From Streptomyces sp. Q6 (GTDB lineage: Bacteria > Actinomycetota > Actinomycetes > Streptomycetales > Streptomycetaceae): a DNA stretch of 64,000 nucleotides. Below are positions 52,897-61,577 of the stretch, piece after piece. The number at the start of each line of letters is the position of its first letter. Within the stretch, counting starts at the first letter, position 1. Location of the stretch: assembly GCF_036967205.1 (NCBI RefSeq), contig NZ_CP146022.1, positions 2,480,001 through 2,544,000 of the forward strand, given 5' to 3'. A model generated the notes under the pieces. That model saw nothing but the letters and a program-made list of their open reading frames with translations. It had not been told where the DNA came from and did no database searches. Position numbers and translations under genes: made by a program.

Positions 52897-54296
52897 TCAG
52901 GGGGTGCGGCGTCGCGCGCGGGCGACGAGGGCGGCGGCCCCGGCCAGGACGGCGGCCACGGCCGCGACGATCCCGGCGACCGCTCCCCGGACAGGCCCGA
53001 ACGGGGCTGCGCCGCGGTGGACTTGGCGGCCGTCGACGCCTTCGGGGCCGGGGACGGCGAGGCCGAGCTGCCGAGGTCGGGCAGCGCGGGCAGCGTCGCG
53101 TCCGCGTCCAGCGCGACGGCGAGGGAGACGGGGTCCATCGCGGCCCCGGCCCGGTACAACCCGCCGAAGGCCTTCGCTCCGGCGGCGGTGAGTTTCGCCG
53201 GTGCCTCGTCGACCCGGACGAGACCGTCCTGCGCGGCGAGGGTGGGCACGGCGAAGGTGACGAGCGCGGTGTCCTCGGCGGTCTTCGCACCGCGGGTGAC
53301 GTCGGCGCGCAGCGTCCCCGTGCCGTTCTCGACGGCGACGGTGGGATCGGTGAGCAGCAGGTCGAGCCCGTGCTTGCCGGTGAAGCGGACGGAGCCGGTG
53401 AACGCGGCGTCCAGGGTCCGCTTCTTCGGGTCGTACGACCCTTCGCCCTTCGGGAAGCGGAACAGCGCGCCGCCGTCCTGCGCCCCGCCGCTGAGTGTCC
53501 ACTCGCCCTGGGCGATGTCGCCGGTGACGTACTCGCGGAAGGTGCGCCGCACGCCCCAGTCGACGGCGCCGTCCCGGAGTTTCCCTGAGGTGTCGTGCTG
53601 CGGCTTCTTCCGGTCGTCGGACGCGGCCTTCTTCGTGGCGGTCGCGGACGGTTCCGTCTTCTTCGGCGCGACGTCGGCCGAGAGGCTGATCGGGTCGAGC
53701 GCGGTGCCGGCCGTGTAGTACCCGGCGAAGGACGTGGCGCCCTGTGAAGTGAGCGTCGCGGGAACGTCGTTGAGGGTGACGGTGCGCGTGCTGTCCTCGT
53801 CGCCCCGCATGTCGATCCCGCCGAGGGCCAGCGTGGCGAAGGGCACCTGGCGGGACGACGTGACCGTCCCCGTGCCCTTCGCCCTGCCGACGACATCGAC
53901 GTACAGCGTCCCGCTGCCGCCGGTGATCCGGACGGTGGGACGGCTGATCGTCAGGTCGAGTTCGTACGTCCCGTCGCTCTTCCTGTGTCCGACGAAGTGC
54001 ACGCCGCCGGAGAAGGAGGAGGAGAAGGCGCCGGTCGCTCCGTCGTACGAGCCGGTGGCCGAGTGGAAGCGGAACCGGCTCGCGCCGACGGTCGCCGCAC
54101 CGCCGGTCAGGGAGTAACTCCCTTCGGCGATCGGCCCGGTGATGTAGCTCTGGAAGGACGACTTCACGCCCCAGTCGAGCCGGCCGCCCGCGACCGTGCG
54201 GGCGGCGGCGTGCGCTCCCGTGGCGGGGAGCAGGGCGCCGAGCAGCGCGGCGAAGAGGGCGGCGGCGAGGACGCGTGTCCGTGCGCGTCGGGGCAT
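52897..54296 (-). CDS. htaA: HtaA-domain heme protein, frameshifted membrane anchor (first)
   Basis: About 466 residues if repaired. Signal peptide (RVLAAALFAALLGALLPATG), then HtaA domains starting GRLDWGVKSSFQSYITGPIA and DGAVDWGVRRTFREYVTGDI. Near 53010 (GCGGCGCAGCCCC) the frame must move to -1 to give the membrane anchor (FGPVRGAVAGIVAAVAAVLA) and a RARRRTP tail with a stop at 52897. As written, it would read straight into the second HtaA gene. Span is 1400 bases (3n+2). ATG 54296 has GGAGGAA seven bases upstream. Transcribed away from an iron box at 54352. Confidence 0.82.
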
Positions 54297-54351
54297 GGCG
54301 GTGTTCCTCCGGATGTACGTCACAGACGTGTACGCCACCAGACCTGGCGAC

Positions 54352-54370
54352 TTAGGTAAGGCTAACCTAA
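54352..54370. promoter_or_regulatory. Near-consensus iron box between HtaA and heme importer
   Basis: TTAGGTAAGGCTAACCTAA matches the DmdR/IdeR consensus at 18 of 19 positions. It sits in the 128-bp divergent region, overlapping the promoter of the heme-binding lipoprotein gene (probable -10 TAGAAT at 54373-54378). It likely represses both directions when iron is plentiful. Confidence 0.92.
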
Positions 54371-54424
54371 TCTAGAATCGCTTCTCGTCAACAGCCCCTC
54401 CCACCACGACAGGACGGTGTCCGC

Positions 54425-55468
54425 GTGCCGACGCCAGCCGCCCCCTCACCCACCCCTCGACGGACGGGCGCCCTGATCCCCGTACTCGCCCTGGCCCTCG
54501 CGCTGTTCGCCACCGCGTGCGCGAAGGACGGCACCACCGGGGCCGCCGCGCGGTCCGGGACCGGGGCGTCGGCGACCGCGAACCGCCTGGAGCCGCTCAC
54601 CCGGACGCCCTCCCCCGACCTGCCGGTCACGATCACGTCGGCCGACGGCACGAAGGTGACGGTGAAGAAGGCCGACCGGATCGTGCCGCTCTCCGGCAGC
54701 CTCAGCGAGATCGTCTTCACCCTCGGCCTCGGCGGGCGGGTGGTCGCCCGCGACATCACCGCGACGTTCGACCAGGCGAAGAAGCTGCCGGTCGTGACCC
54801 GCAACCACGACGTGTCGGCGGAGAGCGTGCTCTCCCTCGCGCCCGACCTCGTCCTCGCCGAGACCACGTCGGGGCCCGCCGAGGCGATGCGGCAGATCCG
54901 CGACGCGGGCGTCCCGGTGGTGGTGACGGCCCCCGCCCAGGACCTCGACGACGTCGGCACCCGCATCCGGTCCGTCGCGGACACCCTCGGAGTCCCCTCG
55001 TCCGGACGGGAGTTGACGCGGCGCACCGAGGACCGGATCGCCGCCGTGCGCGAGGACATCCCGCACGGGAAGAAGAAGCCCCGCGTCGCGTTCCTCTATC
55101 TGCGCGGCTCGGCGTCCGTCTACCTCATCGGCGGTACGAAGTCGGGTGCCACGTCCCTGCTGGAGGCGGCCGGGGCGGTCGACGCGGGCGCGGACTCCGG
55201 CCTGAAGACCGACTTCCGGGCCCTCACCAGCGAGGCCCTCGCGAAGGCGGCGCCGGACGCGATCCTCGTCATGTCCCAGGGGCTGGACTCCGTCGGCGGC
55301 GTCGACGGCCTGGTCGGGATCCCTGGCGTGGCCCAGACCCCGGCGGGCGTCGACCGCCGGGTCGTGTCCGTCGAGGACGGGGCGCTGCTCGCCTACGGGC
55401 CGCGCACGGACCAGGTCCTGAAGTCGATCGTCGGGCAGCTCTACGGAACCGGAAAGGGCGGTGCGTGA
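54425..55468 (+). CDS. hmuT: Heme ABC transporter substrate-binding lipoprotein
   Basis: A 347-residue cluster A-II-type binding protein. Lipobox FATAC follows a hydrophobic segment (LIPVLALALALFATAC). The mature domain has PLSGSLSEIVFTLGLGGRVVARD and VSAESVLSLAPDLVLAE, typical of heme-binding HmuT/HtsA. GTG 54425 has AGGACGG upstream. First gene of the hmuTUV operon. Confidence 0.93.
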   Translation: MPTPAAPSPTPRRTGALIPVLALALALFATACAKDGTTGAAARSGTGASATANRLEPLTRTPSPDLPVTITSADGTKVTVKKADRIVPLSGSLSEIVFTLGLGGRVVARDITATFDQAKKLPVVTRNHDVSAESVLSLAPDLVLAETTSGPAEAMRQIRDAGVPVVVTAPAQDLDDVGTRIRSVADTLGVPSSGRELTRRTEDRIAAVREDIPHGKKKPRVAFLYLRGSASVYLIGGTKSGATSLLEAAGAVDAGADSGLKTDFRALTSEALAKAAPDAILVMSQGLDSVGGVDGLVGIPGVAQTPAGVDRRVVSVEDGALLAYGPRTDQVLKSIVGQLYGTGKGGA

Positions 55469-55469
55469 C

Positions 55470-56558
55470 ATGACGGCGACCGAGACCCCGCCCGCCACCT
55501 CCCCCGCGCAGCCGCAGCCCGGACGTCAACTCCGGCGCACATCATGGCTGTTGACCGTGCTCCTGACCGCCGCGCTCGCCCTCCTGGCGCTCCTGTCGGC
55601 GGGCATCGGCGCGTACGACATCCCGCCGGGCGACGTCCTCGGCTCGGTGCTGCACCGCGTCGGCCTGGGCGGCGCGCCGCTCGACCGGGTCGGCGAGTCC
55701 GTCCTGTGGAACGTGCGGCTGCCGCGCGTCGTCCTCGCCCTCCTCGTCGGCGCCTCGCTCGGCTGCGCGGGCGCGCTCATGCAGGGCGTCTTCGGCAACC
55801 CGCTCGCCGAGCCCGGCGTCATCGGCGTCTCGTCGGGCGCGGCGGTCGGCGCCGTCGCCTGCATCGCGCTCGGCCTCGACTTCCTCGGCACGTGGACGAT
55901 CACGGTCTGCGCGTTCGTGTCGGGCCTCGCGACCGTCCTGATCGTGTACGTGATGGCGCGCTCGGGCGGCCGCACCGAAGTGGTCACGCTGATCCTCACC
56001 GGCATCGCCGTGAACGCGTTCGCGGGCGCCCTCATCGGCCTGTTCCTCTCGTACGCGGACGCGGCCGCCGTCAACCAGATCACGTTCTGGCAGCTCGGCT
56101 CGCTGGCGCAGGCGACCTGGCCCAAGGTGCTCGCGGTGCTGCCGTGCGCGGCGCTCGGACTGCTCGTCGCGCCGTTCCACGCACGCCCGTTGGACCTCCT
56201 CGCGCTCGGTGAGCGTCCGGCCCGGCACCTGGGCGTGGACGTCGAGAAGCTGCGCGTCACGCTGATCCTGGTCATCGCCCTGCTGACCGCCGCGGCCGTG
56301 GCGGTCTCCGGCGTCATCGGCTTCGTCGGCCTCGTCGTCCCGCACCTGCTGCGCATGCTCGCCGGTCCCGGCCACCGCTTCCTCGTACCGGGCAGCGCGC
56401 TCGGCGGCGCGGTGGTCCTGGTGGGCGCGGACCTGGCGGCGCGCACGGTGGCGGCGCCCGCGGAACTCCCCATCGGGGTGCTCACCGCCCTGACCGGCAG
56501 CCCGTTCTTCTTCTGGCTGCTGCGCCGCACCCGACGCAAGCAAGGAGGCTGGGCATGA
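55470..56558 (+). CDS. hmuU: Heme ABC transporter permease
   Basis: A 362-residue FecCD-family permease with about ten helices: GALMQGVFGNPLAEPGVIGVSSGA is the family hallmark, and VSGVIGFVGLVVPHLLRML the ATPase-contact region. ATG 55470 lies just after the hmuT stop; GTG 55461 overlaps it and is possible. Confidence 0.93.
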   Translation: MTATETPPATSPAQPQPGRQLRRTSWLLTVLLTAALALLALLSAGIGAYDIPPGDVLGSVLHRVGLGGAPLDRVGESVLWNVRLPRVVLALLVGASLGCAGALMQGVFGNPLAEPGVIGVSSGAAVGAVACIALGLDFLGTWTITVCAFVSGLATVLIVYVMARSGGRTEVVTLILTGIAVNAFAGALIGLFLSYADAAAVNQITFWQLGSLAQATWPKVLAVLPCAALGLLVAPFHARPLDLLALGERPARHLGVDVEKLRVTLILVIALLTAAAVAVSGVIGFVGLVVPHLLRMLAGPGHRFLVPGSALGGAVVLVGADLAARTVAAPAELPIGVLTALTGSPFFFWLLRRTRRKQGGWA

Positions 56559-57396
56559 AGGTCCCGAGGCTCTCGGCGTTCTCCGCCCGGGGCGGCCGCC
56601 GCGTCCCCGCGCGCCGCTCCCCGGCGAGCCGGTGGCGCGGGCCCGCGCCGTGCAGGTGGAGCTGGGCGGGCGCGCGGTCCTGTCCGGGGTCGACCTCACG
56701 GTCCGGGCGGGCGAGGTCCTGGCTCTGGTCGGCCCCAACGGGGCAGGGAAATCCACGCTGTTGGCGGCGCTCGCGGCGGACCTGCCGCCGGCCTCCGGCG
56801 ACCTGCGCATCGACGACCGCCCGGCCGGGTCTTGGTCGGCCAGCGAACTCGCCCTGCGTCGGGCCCTGTTGCCCCAGTCGGCGACGCTGTCGTTCGCGTT
56901 CGCGGCGGAGGAGGTCGTCCGCATGGGCCGCGCGCCCTGGGCGGGGACCCCGTACGAGGACCGGGACGACGAGGTGATCGCCCACGCCCTGCGGGTCACG
57001 GAGACGTCGGCCTTCACGGGCCGCCCGTTCTCGGCGCTGTCCGGCGGCGAACGCGCCCGGGTGGCCCTGGCCCGCGTGCTCGCCCAGTCGGCCCAGCTGC
57101 TGCTCCTCGACGAGCCGACCGCCGCCCTCGACCTGCGCCATCAGGAACTGGTGCTGCGGGTCTGCCGGGAGCGGGCCGCCGCCGGTGACGCGGTCGTGGT
57201 CGTCCTGCACGACCTCGGCCTGGCCGCGGCGCACGCGGACCGGACGGCGGTCCTGCACGAGGGCCGGATCACGGCGGACGGCCCCCCGTCGGAGATCTTC
57301 GACGGCCCCCTCCTGAGCACGGTCTACCGGCATCCGGTGGAGGTGCTGCCGCATCCGCGTACGGGGGTGCCGCTGGTGGTGCCGGTGCGGCGGTGA
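56555..57396 (+). CDS. hmuV: Heme ABC transporter ATPase, frameshifted N-terminus
   Basis: About 280 residues if repaired. AGGAGG and ATG 56555 (overlapping the hmuU stop) start a frame MKVPRLSAFSARGGRR that is one base out of register with the ATPase body. The body begins near 56610 (PGEPVARARAVQVELGG) and carries Walker A GPNGAGKST, FSALSGGERARVALAR and LLLDEPTAALD. A missing base within about 56600-56625 explains this; a separate start at GTG 56632 has no ribosome site. Confidence 0.82.
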
Positions 57397-57402
57397 GCCG
57401 GC

Positions 57403-58077
57403 TCAGCCCGGCATGCCCGGCTCGGCGAGCCCGCTCTCGTACGCGATGATGACCAGCTGCGCGCGGTCCCGGGCACGCAGCTTCGCGAGGAGGCTGCTGA
57501 CGTGCGTCTTCACGGTCGGCAGGCTGATCACCAGGCGCTCGCCGATCTCCGCGTTCGACAGGCCGTTGGCGATGAGGACGAGCACCTCCTGCTCGCGCGG
57601 GGTGAGGCCGACGAGCCGGGGCGCGGGGGTCGGCGCCGCGGGCGGGCGGGAGAAGTTCGCGATGAGGCGGCGGGTGACCGTCGGGGCGAGGACGCTCTCA
57701 CCGGCGGCGATCACCCGGATCCCCTGGACGAGTTCGGTCGGTGAGGCGTCCTTGAGGAGGAAGCCGCTCGCGCCCGCCTGGAGCGCCGGGTACACGTACT
57801 CGTCCATGTCGAACATGGTGAGCGCCAGGACCCGTACGCCCGACAGGGCCCCGTCGGCGCAGATCTGCCGGGTCGCCGCGATGCCGTCCATGACGGGCAT
57901 CCGCAGGTCCATCAGGACGACGTCCGGGCGCAGTTCGCGGGCGAGCCGCACCGCCGTGGCGCCGTCGCCCGCCTCGCCGACGGCGGCCATGCCGGGTGTC
58001 GAGTCGACGAGGACGCGGAAGCTTCCGCGCAGCAGCGCCTGGTCGTCGGCGATCAGCACCCGGACGGCTTCGGTCAT
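57403..58077 (-). CDS. NarL/LuxR-family response regulator
   Basis: A 224-residue regulator: receiver domain with phosphoacceptor Asp in VVLMDLRMPVMDG, acidic pocket ADDQ, conserved Thr/Lys (ALTMFD, LLKDAS), and C-terminal HTH LTPREQEVLVLIANGLSNAEI. It lies ten bases downstream of the CapA-like gene on the same strand, so it may be the last gene of the lasso operon. No kinase gene is beside it in the window. Confidence 0.92.
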   Translation of the reverse strand: MTEAVRVLIADDQALLRGSFRVLVDSTPGMAAVGEAGDGATAVRLARELRPDVVLMDLRMPVMDGIAATRQICADGALSGVRVLALTMFDMDEYVYPALQAGASGFLLKDASPTELVQGIRVIAAGESVLAPTVTRRLIANFSRPPAAPTPAPRLVGLTPREQEVLVLIANGLSNAEIGERLVISLPTVKTHVSSLLAKLRARDRAQLVIIAYESGLAEPGMPG

Positions 58078-58087
58078 GCGGGAGACC

Positions 58088-59412
58088 CTATCCGTCGCCG
58101 CGCACGTCCAGTTCGCCGATGCCGTCGGCCCCGGCCGTCACGCGCGTGCCGTACGGGGCGGCCAGTTCGGCGACGTCCGTGAGGATCTCCTTGGCCTCGG
58201 CCTCGCCGGCCAGACGCGGGCGGCCCCGGCGGTGGACCGGGGCGCCGAAGCCGAGGTCGACCGGGTGCAGCCTGGCCGCGGTCAGTTCGCCGTCGTCGAA
58301 GGTGAGGACGGGGACGAGCGAGCGCCAGTAGCGGCGGTGCGGGGCGAACAGGCGGCGGCCGTGCCCGCTGAGTTCGTCGAAGTACCGTCCCGGTGTGGGC
58401 TGTCGCAGGCCGGGCAGGTTCGCGTAGTCCTCGGCGGGCAGCCGGTCGGCGAGCTCGATCTGGCTGACGATGTTCCCCAGGCTGTAGAAGATCGGGCGGC
58501 CCCGGTACAGCTCGACGCCGCGCAGGAAGTGCGGGCCGTGTCCGGCGACGACGTCGGCGCCCGCGTCGACGGCCCGGTGCGCGAACTCGCGCAGGAACTC
58601 GCCCGGTTCCTCGGGGGTCGGACCCGGCTCGTGGGAGTGCACGCTGACCAGGACGACGTCGGCGCGGGTGCGGGCCTCGGCGATCCACCGTTCGAGGTCG
58701 GCGAGGTCCCCCGGGTCGCAGGCGGTCGTCATGCCCGGCGCGTCCGCCTGTCGGAACCGCGCCCCGTACAAGGTGTACCGGCCGGGTCCGGGCAGCGCGG
58801 GGTCGATGCCGAGCAGGCCGCGCGCCTCGGCCCGGCGCGCCCGCAGGCCCGTCTCCGCGTCGATCGCGCGCAGCACGTCGAGCTGTTCGGCGGTCACGTC
58901 GAGGGTGGCGCTGTGCCGCAGCGGGCTCACCCCGGCCTGCCGGGCAGGTCGGGCGAGGGCGGGGCGGCCTCCTGTCCGGGAAGGTACGTGGCGCTGCACG
59001 CGATCAGGGCGAGGCTGCCGCCGGGCCGGTCGACGTAGACGGGCCGCCGCGCGCCGGTCAGGTCGGCGCCGATCCCGGCGAACGGGAGGCCTCGCGCGCG
59101 CAGCAGGTCGACCGTGCCGAGCAGCCCTTCCACGCCCATGTCGAGGGCGTGGTTGTTGGCGCAGCCGAAGACCGTGAAGCCCGCGTCGCCGAGCCCGTCG
59201 AGCACGCCCTCCTCCGCGACGAGGGCGCCGCCGCCCGCCGCGTTGTGCACCGGGTGGCCGCGCCCCGCACTGGGCACGACCTCCAGATTGGTGAACGCGA
59301 AGTCGGCGCCGCGCAGCAGGGCGCGCAGGTCCCGCGCGGCAGGCTCGTCGGTGATCGGCGCACCTCTGGTGACCATGGCGTCACCGGAGAGCGCCACGGT
59401 GAGGCGGCTCAT
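58088..59412 (-). CDS. CapA-like metallohydrolase, predicted lasso-peptide epimerase (frameshifted)
   Basis: About 441 residues if one frame break is repaired. ATG 59412 overlaps the thioredoxin gene stop (ATGA). Metal-site motifs of the CapA/PGA-synthesis family appear in order: ALSGDAM, TNLEVV, GCANNHALDMG, then in the -1 frame VSVHSHEPG and GHGPHFLRG. The break is near 58930-58945 (a missing C in CCCGG before LRHSATLD). In the siamycin/MS-271 cluster a CapA-like protein (MslH) is the peptide epimerase that inverts the C-terminal Trp; this gene is in the equivalent context, so I predict the same role. A general CapA function is the alternative. Confidence 0.75.
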
Positions 59413-60194
59413 CGGCGGGCCTCGGCGACGGCGCGGGTCAGTTCGCCCGCGGCGTCCCCGCCGGTGACGTCGATCCGCTCCCCGGCGACCATGACGGTCG
59501 GGGTCAGGGACACCTTGCGGGAGGCGGCGACGTCGGACACGTACCGCACCCACTTCTTGTGGGGAGCGTCGCGGACGCAGCGCGCGAAGGAGTCGCCGGA
59601 GATCCCCGCGTCCTTCCCCGCGCCGACGAGCTGGGTGTCGCTGAGGCCGGGCCCACGCTCGGGGGGCTGCTTCTCGAAGAGCAGGGCCGTGTACTCCTCG
59701 AACCTGCCCGCGTCCGCCGCGCAGGCCGCCGCGGACGCGGCCCGCGTCGAGTAGCCGCCGGGGCTGCTGTAGTCGTCGAGGAACGCGACGGGGTGGTAGA
59801 CGAGCCGGATGTCCCCGTCCGCCGTGAGGGTCTTCAGGGTGGCGGCGAGGGAGCGCTCGGTGTTGCGGCACTCGGGGCAGAGGTAGTCGAGGTAGAGGTC
59901 GACGCGGACCGGGCCCTTCGACGCCGTGATCCCCGCCTTGTCGCCGGCCACCCCGGCGGGCACCCGGTCGGGGGCCTCGCCCGGGTCGGAGTTGTTCGCC
60001 CGCACCAGGCCGGCGCCGACGAGCGCGGCCGCGGTCACGACGACGGCGGCGACGGTCGACACGACGACGGTGCGCCGGCGGCGGTACCGCTTGCGGACCA
60101 TGTCCCGCACGAGCACGTCGGTGGCGTCCGGGGTGTGCGGGGCATCGGCGGGGTGCTGCGTGCGCGGGGTGTTCGTGGGGTCGGTGGGCTCCAT
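59409..60194 (-). CDS. Membrane-anchored DsbA/thioredoxin-like protein
   Basis: A 261-residue protein with one N-terminal membrane anchor (TVVVSTVAAVVVTAAALVGAG, about 45-65) and an extracytoplasmic thioredoxin fold. The active site is CPEC in DYLCPECRNTE, and PTVMVAGE contains the cis-Pro. ATG 60194 has AGAGGTG eight bases upstream. It sits in the lasso block beside a MauE-like protein; I infer that it forms disulfides in the lasso peptide. Confidence 0.86.
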   Translation of the reverse strand: MEPTDPTNTPRTQHPADAPHTPDATDVLVRDMVRKRYRRRRTVVVSTVAAVVVTAAALVGAGLVRANNSDPGEAPDRVPAGVAGDKAGITASKGPVRVDLYLDYLCPECRNTERSLAATLKTLTADGDIRLVYHPVAFLDDYSSPGGYSTRAASAAACAADAGRFEEYTALLFEKQPPERGPGLSDTQLVGAGKDAGISGDSFARCVRDAPHKKWVRYVSDVAASRKVSLTPTVMVAGERIDVTGGDAAGELTRAVAEARR

Positions 60195-60198
60195 GCGG

Positions 60199-60714
60199 CT
60201 AGTCACCTCTTGCGTCTCGTGCGTCGGGGAGGTCGAGGACCCAGTGGTCGAGGGCGTAGCGCGTGCGCGGGGTGCGGACGAGGAGGACGGCCGCGCCGAG
60301 CAGCAGCAGATCGCGTGCGATGTCGATGACGTAGCCGCGTTCGGCGCCGTCCGTGAGGGTGCCTCCGCCGCCGAAGCAGCCGCAGTCGATGGACAGGCCG
60401 CGGGCCCACACCGAGGCGATGGCCGCGATGTAGACGGCGAGGAGGGCGGCCGTGACGGCTGCCGCCGCCCGGGTGGCGAGCCCGGCCACGAGCAGCAGCG
60501 CCACGGCGATCTCGACGAACGGCAGCGCGCCGCCCACGAGTTGGGCCGTGTCGCCGGTGACGATCTGGTAGACGGCGACCGAGCGTTCGGCGTTCGCGAG
60601 GTCCTGGATCTTCACCAGGCCCGCGTAGCCCAGGACGGCGGCGAGGAGCAGCCGCACGGCCGTCCCCGCCCACGGGTCGCGCACCGCCCGCACCAGCCGC
60701 GTGCCGGTCCTCAT
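60199..60714 (-). CDS. MauE/DoxX-like membrane thiol-redox protein
   Basis: A 171-residue four-helix protein. VRLLLAAVLGYAGLVKIQD is the MauE start; a CGCFG motif (SIDCGCFGGGG) after the third helix gives a redox cysteine pair. MauE-type proteins supply or accept electrons for extracytoplasmic thiol oxidoreductases. It overlaps the ABC permease gene by ATGA and precedes the thioredoxin gene by 5 bases. Confidence 0.86.
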   Translation of the reverse strand: MRTGTRLVRAVRDPWAGTAVRLLLAAVLGYAGLVKIQDLANAERSVAVYQIVTGDTAQLVGGALPFVEIAVALLLVAGLATRAAAAVTAALLAVYIAAIASVWARGLSIDCGCFGGGGTLTDGAERGYVIDIARDLLLLGAAVLLVRTPRTRYALDHWVLDLPDARDARGD

Positions 60715-61577
60715 GGCGTCCGGGAGAACCGGTACGTGGCCACGCCGAGCGCGAGCGCGATGATCGCGGCGAGCAGCCCGAGCTCGGCGGCGACGGGCGG
60801 CTGCCAGTCGCCGATCATCAGGCGCGTCTGGTCCGAGCTGAGCACGTCGGGCCCCGGCAGGGTCCTGCGGACCGCGTCGACCCCGTACGTCAGCGGGTTG
60901 AGCTTGACGACGACGGCGAGCCAGCCGGGCAGCCCGTTCGGCGGGAACATCGCGCCGGAGAAGAACATGAGCGGCATCAGGCTCAGGTTCACGACGACCT
61001 GGAACGTGTCGACCTGCCGGATCGTCACCGCGGCGAGCAGTCCGAGGGCCGTGAACAGCAGGGAGACCAGGAAGACCTCGACGAGGACGAGCAGGAGCAC
61101 GGGTTCGTAGCGGATGCTCGCGATGCCGCCGACGGACAGCACGAGCAGGCCGTAGACGCCGCCGGTGGTGGCGCCGCCGAGAGCGAGGCCGAGGACGATG
61201 CTGGGGCGCGGGAACGGGGCGACGAGCATCTGCCGCAGCACGCCGAGTCTGCGGTCCCAGACGAGGGAGATGCCCACCGCGATCGCCGGTGCCTGCACCG
61301 ACATGACCAGGACGCCGGGGAACAGGAAGGCGCGGTAGTCGTTGAGCTGGGCCTTGCCGAGGTTGCCGGACGCGGCGTCGAGTCCGGTGCCGAGCACGAC
61401 GAGGAACAGCAGCGGCGTGACCAGGCCCATGGCGAGGCGTACGGGGTTGTGGCGCAGGCGGATCATCTCGCGCCGCCACAGCAGCAGGTACGGGCGCAGG
61501 GCTCCCGGCCGCCGGTCGGGGGCGACGCGGGCCCGTTCCTCGACGGGCGCCTGCGCGACGGTGTCGGTGCGGCTCAT
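60711..61577 (-). CDS. ABC-2 exporter permease of the lasso cluster
   Basis: A 288-residue membrane subunit with six helices (first at LAMGLVTPLLFLVVLGTGL). The ABC-2 signature near the end is LPGWLAVVVKLNPLTYGVDAVR. It overlaps the ATPase gene by ATGA. With it, this pair probably exports the mature lasso peptide and may confer self-immunity. Confidence 0.92.
   Translation of the reverse strand: MSRTDTVAQAPVEERARVAPDRRPGALRPYLLLWRREMIRLRHNPVRLAMGLVTPLLFLVVLGTGLDAASGNLGKAQLNDYRAFLFPGVLVMSVQAPAIAVGISLVWDRRLGVLRQMLVAPFPRPSIVLGLALGGATTGGVYGLLVLSVGGIASIRYEPVLLLVLVEVFLVSLLFTALGLLAAVTIRQVDTFQVVVNLSLMPLMFFSGAMFPPNGLPGWLAVVVKLNPLTYGVDAVRRTLPGPDVLSSDQTRLMIGDWQPPVAAELGLLAAIIALALGVATYRFSRTP

Noticed and set aside
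51357-54338. A single 993-residue HtaA protein
   Set aside because: A second signal peptide with its own ribosome site begins at 52874 and a membrane anchor exists in the -1 frame before it; two genes with one frame break fit better.
56632-57396. Start of the heme ATPase at GTG 56632
   Set aside because: No ribosome site; AGGAGG and ATG 56555 overlap the preceding stop, so the gene probably starts there with a frame break.
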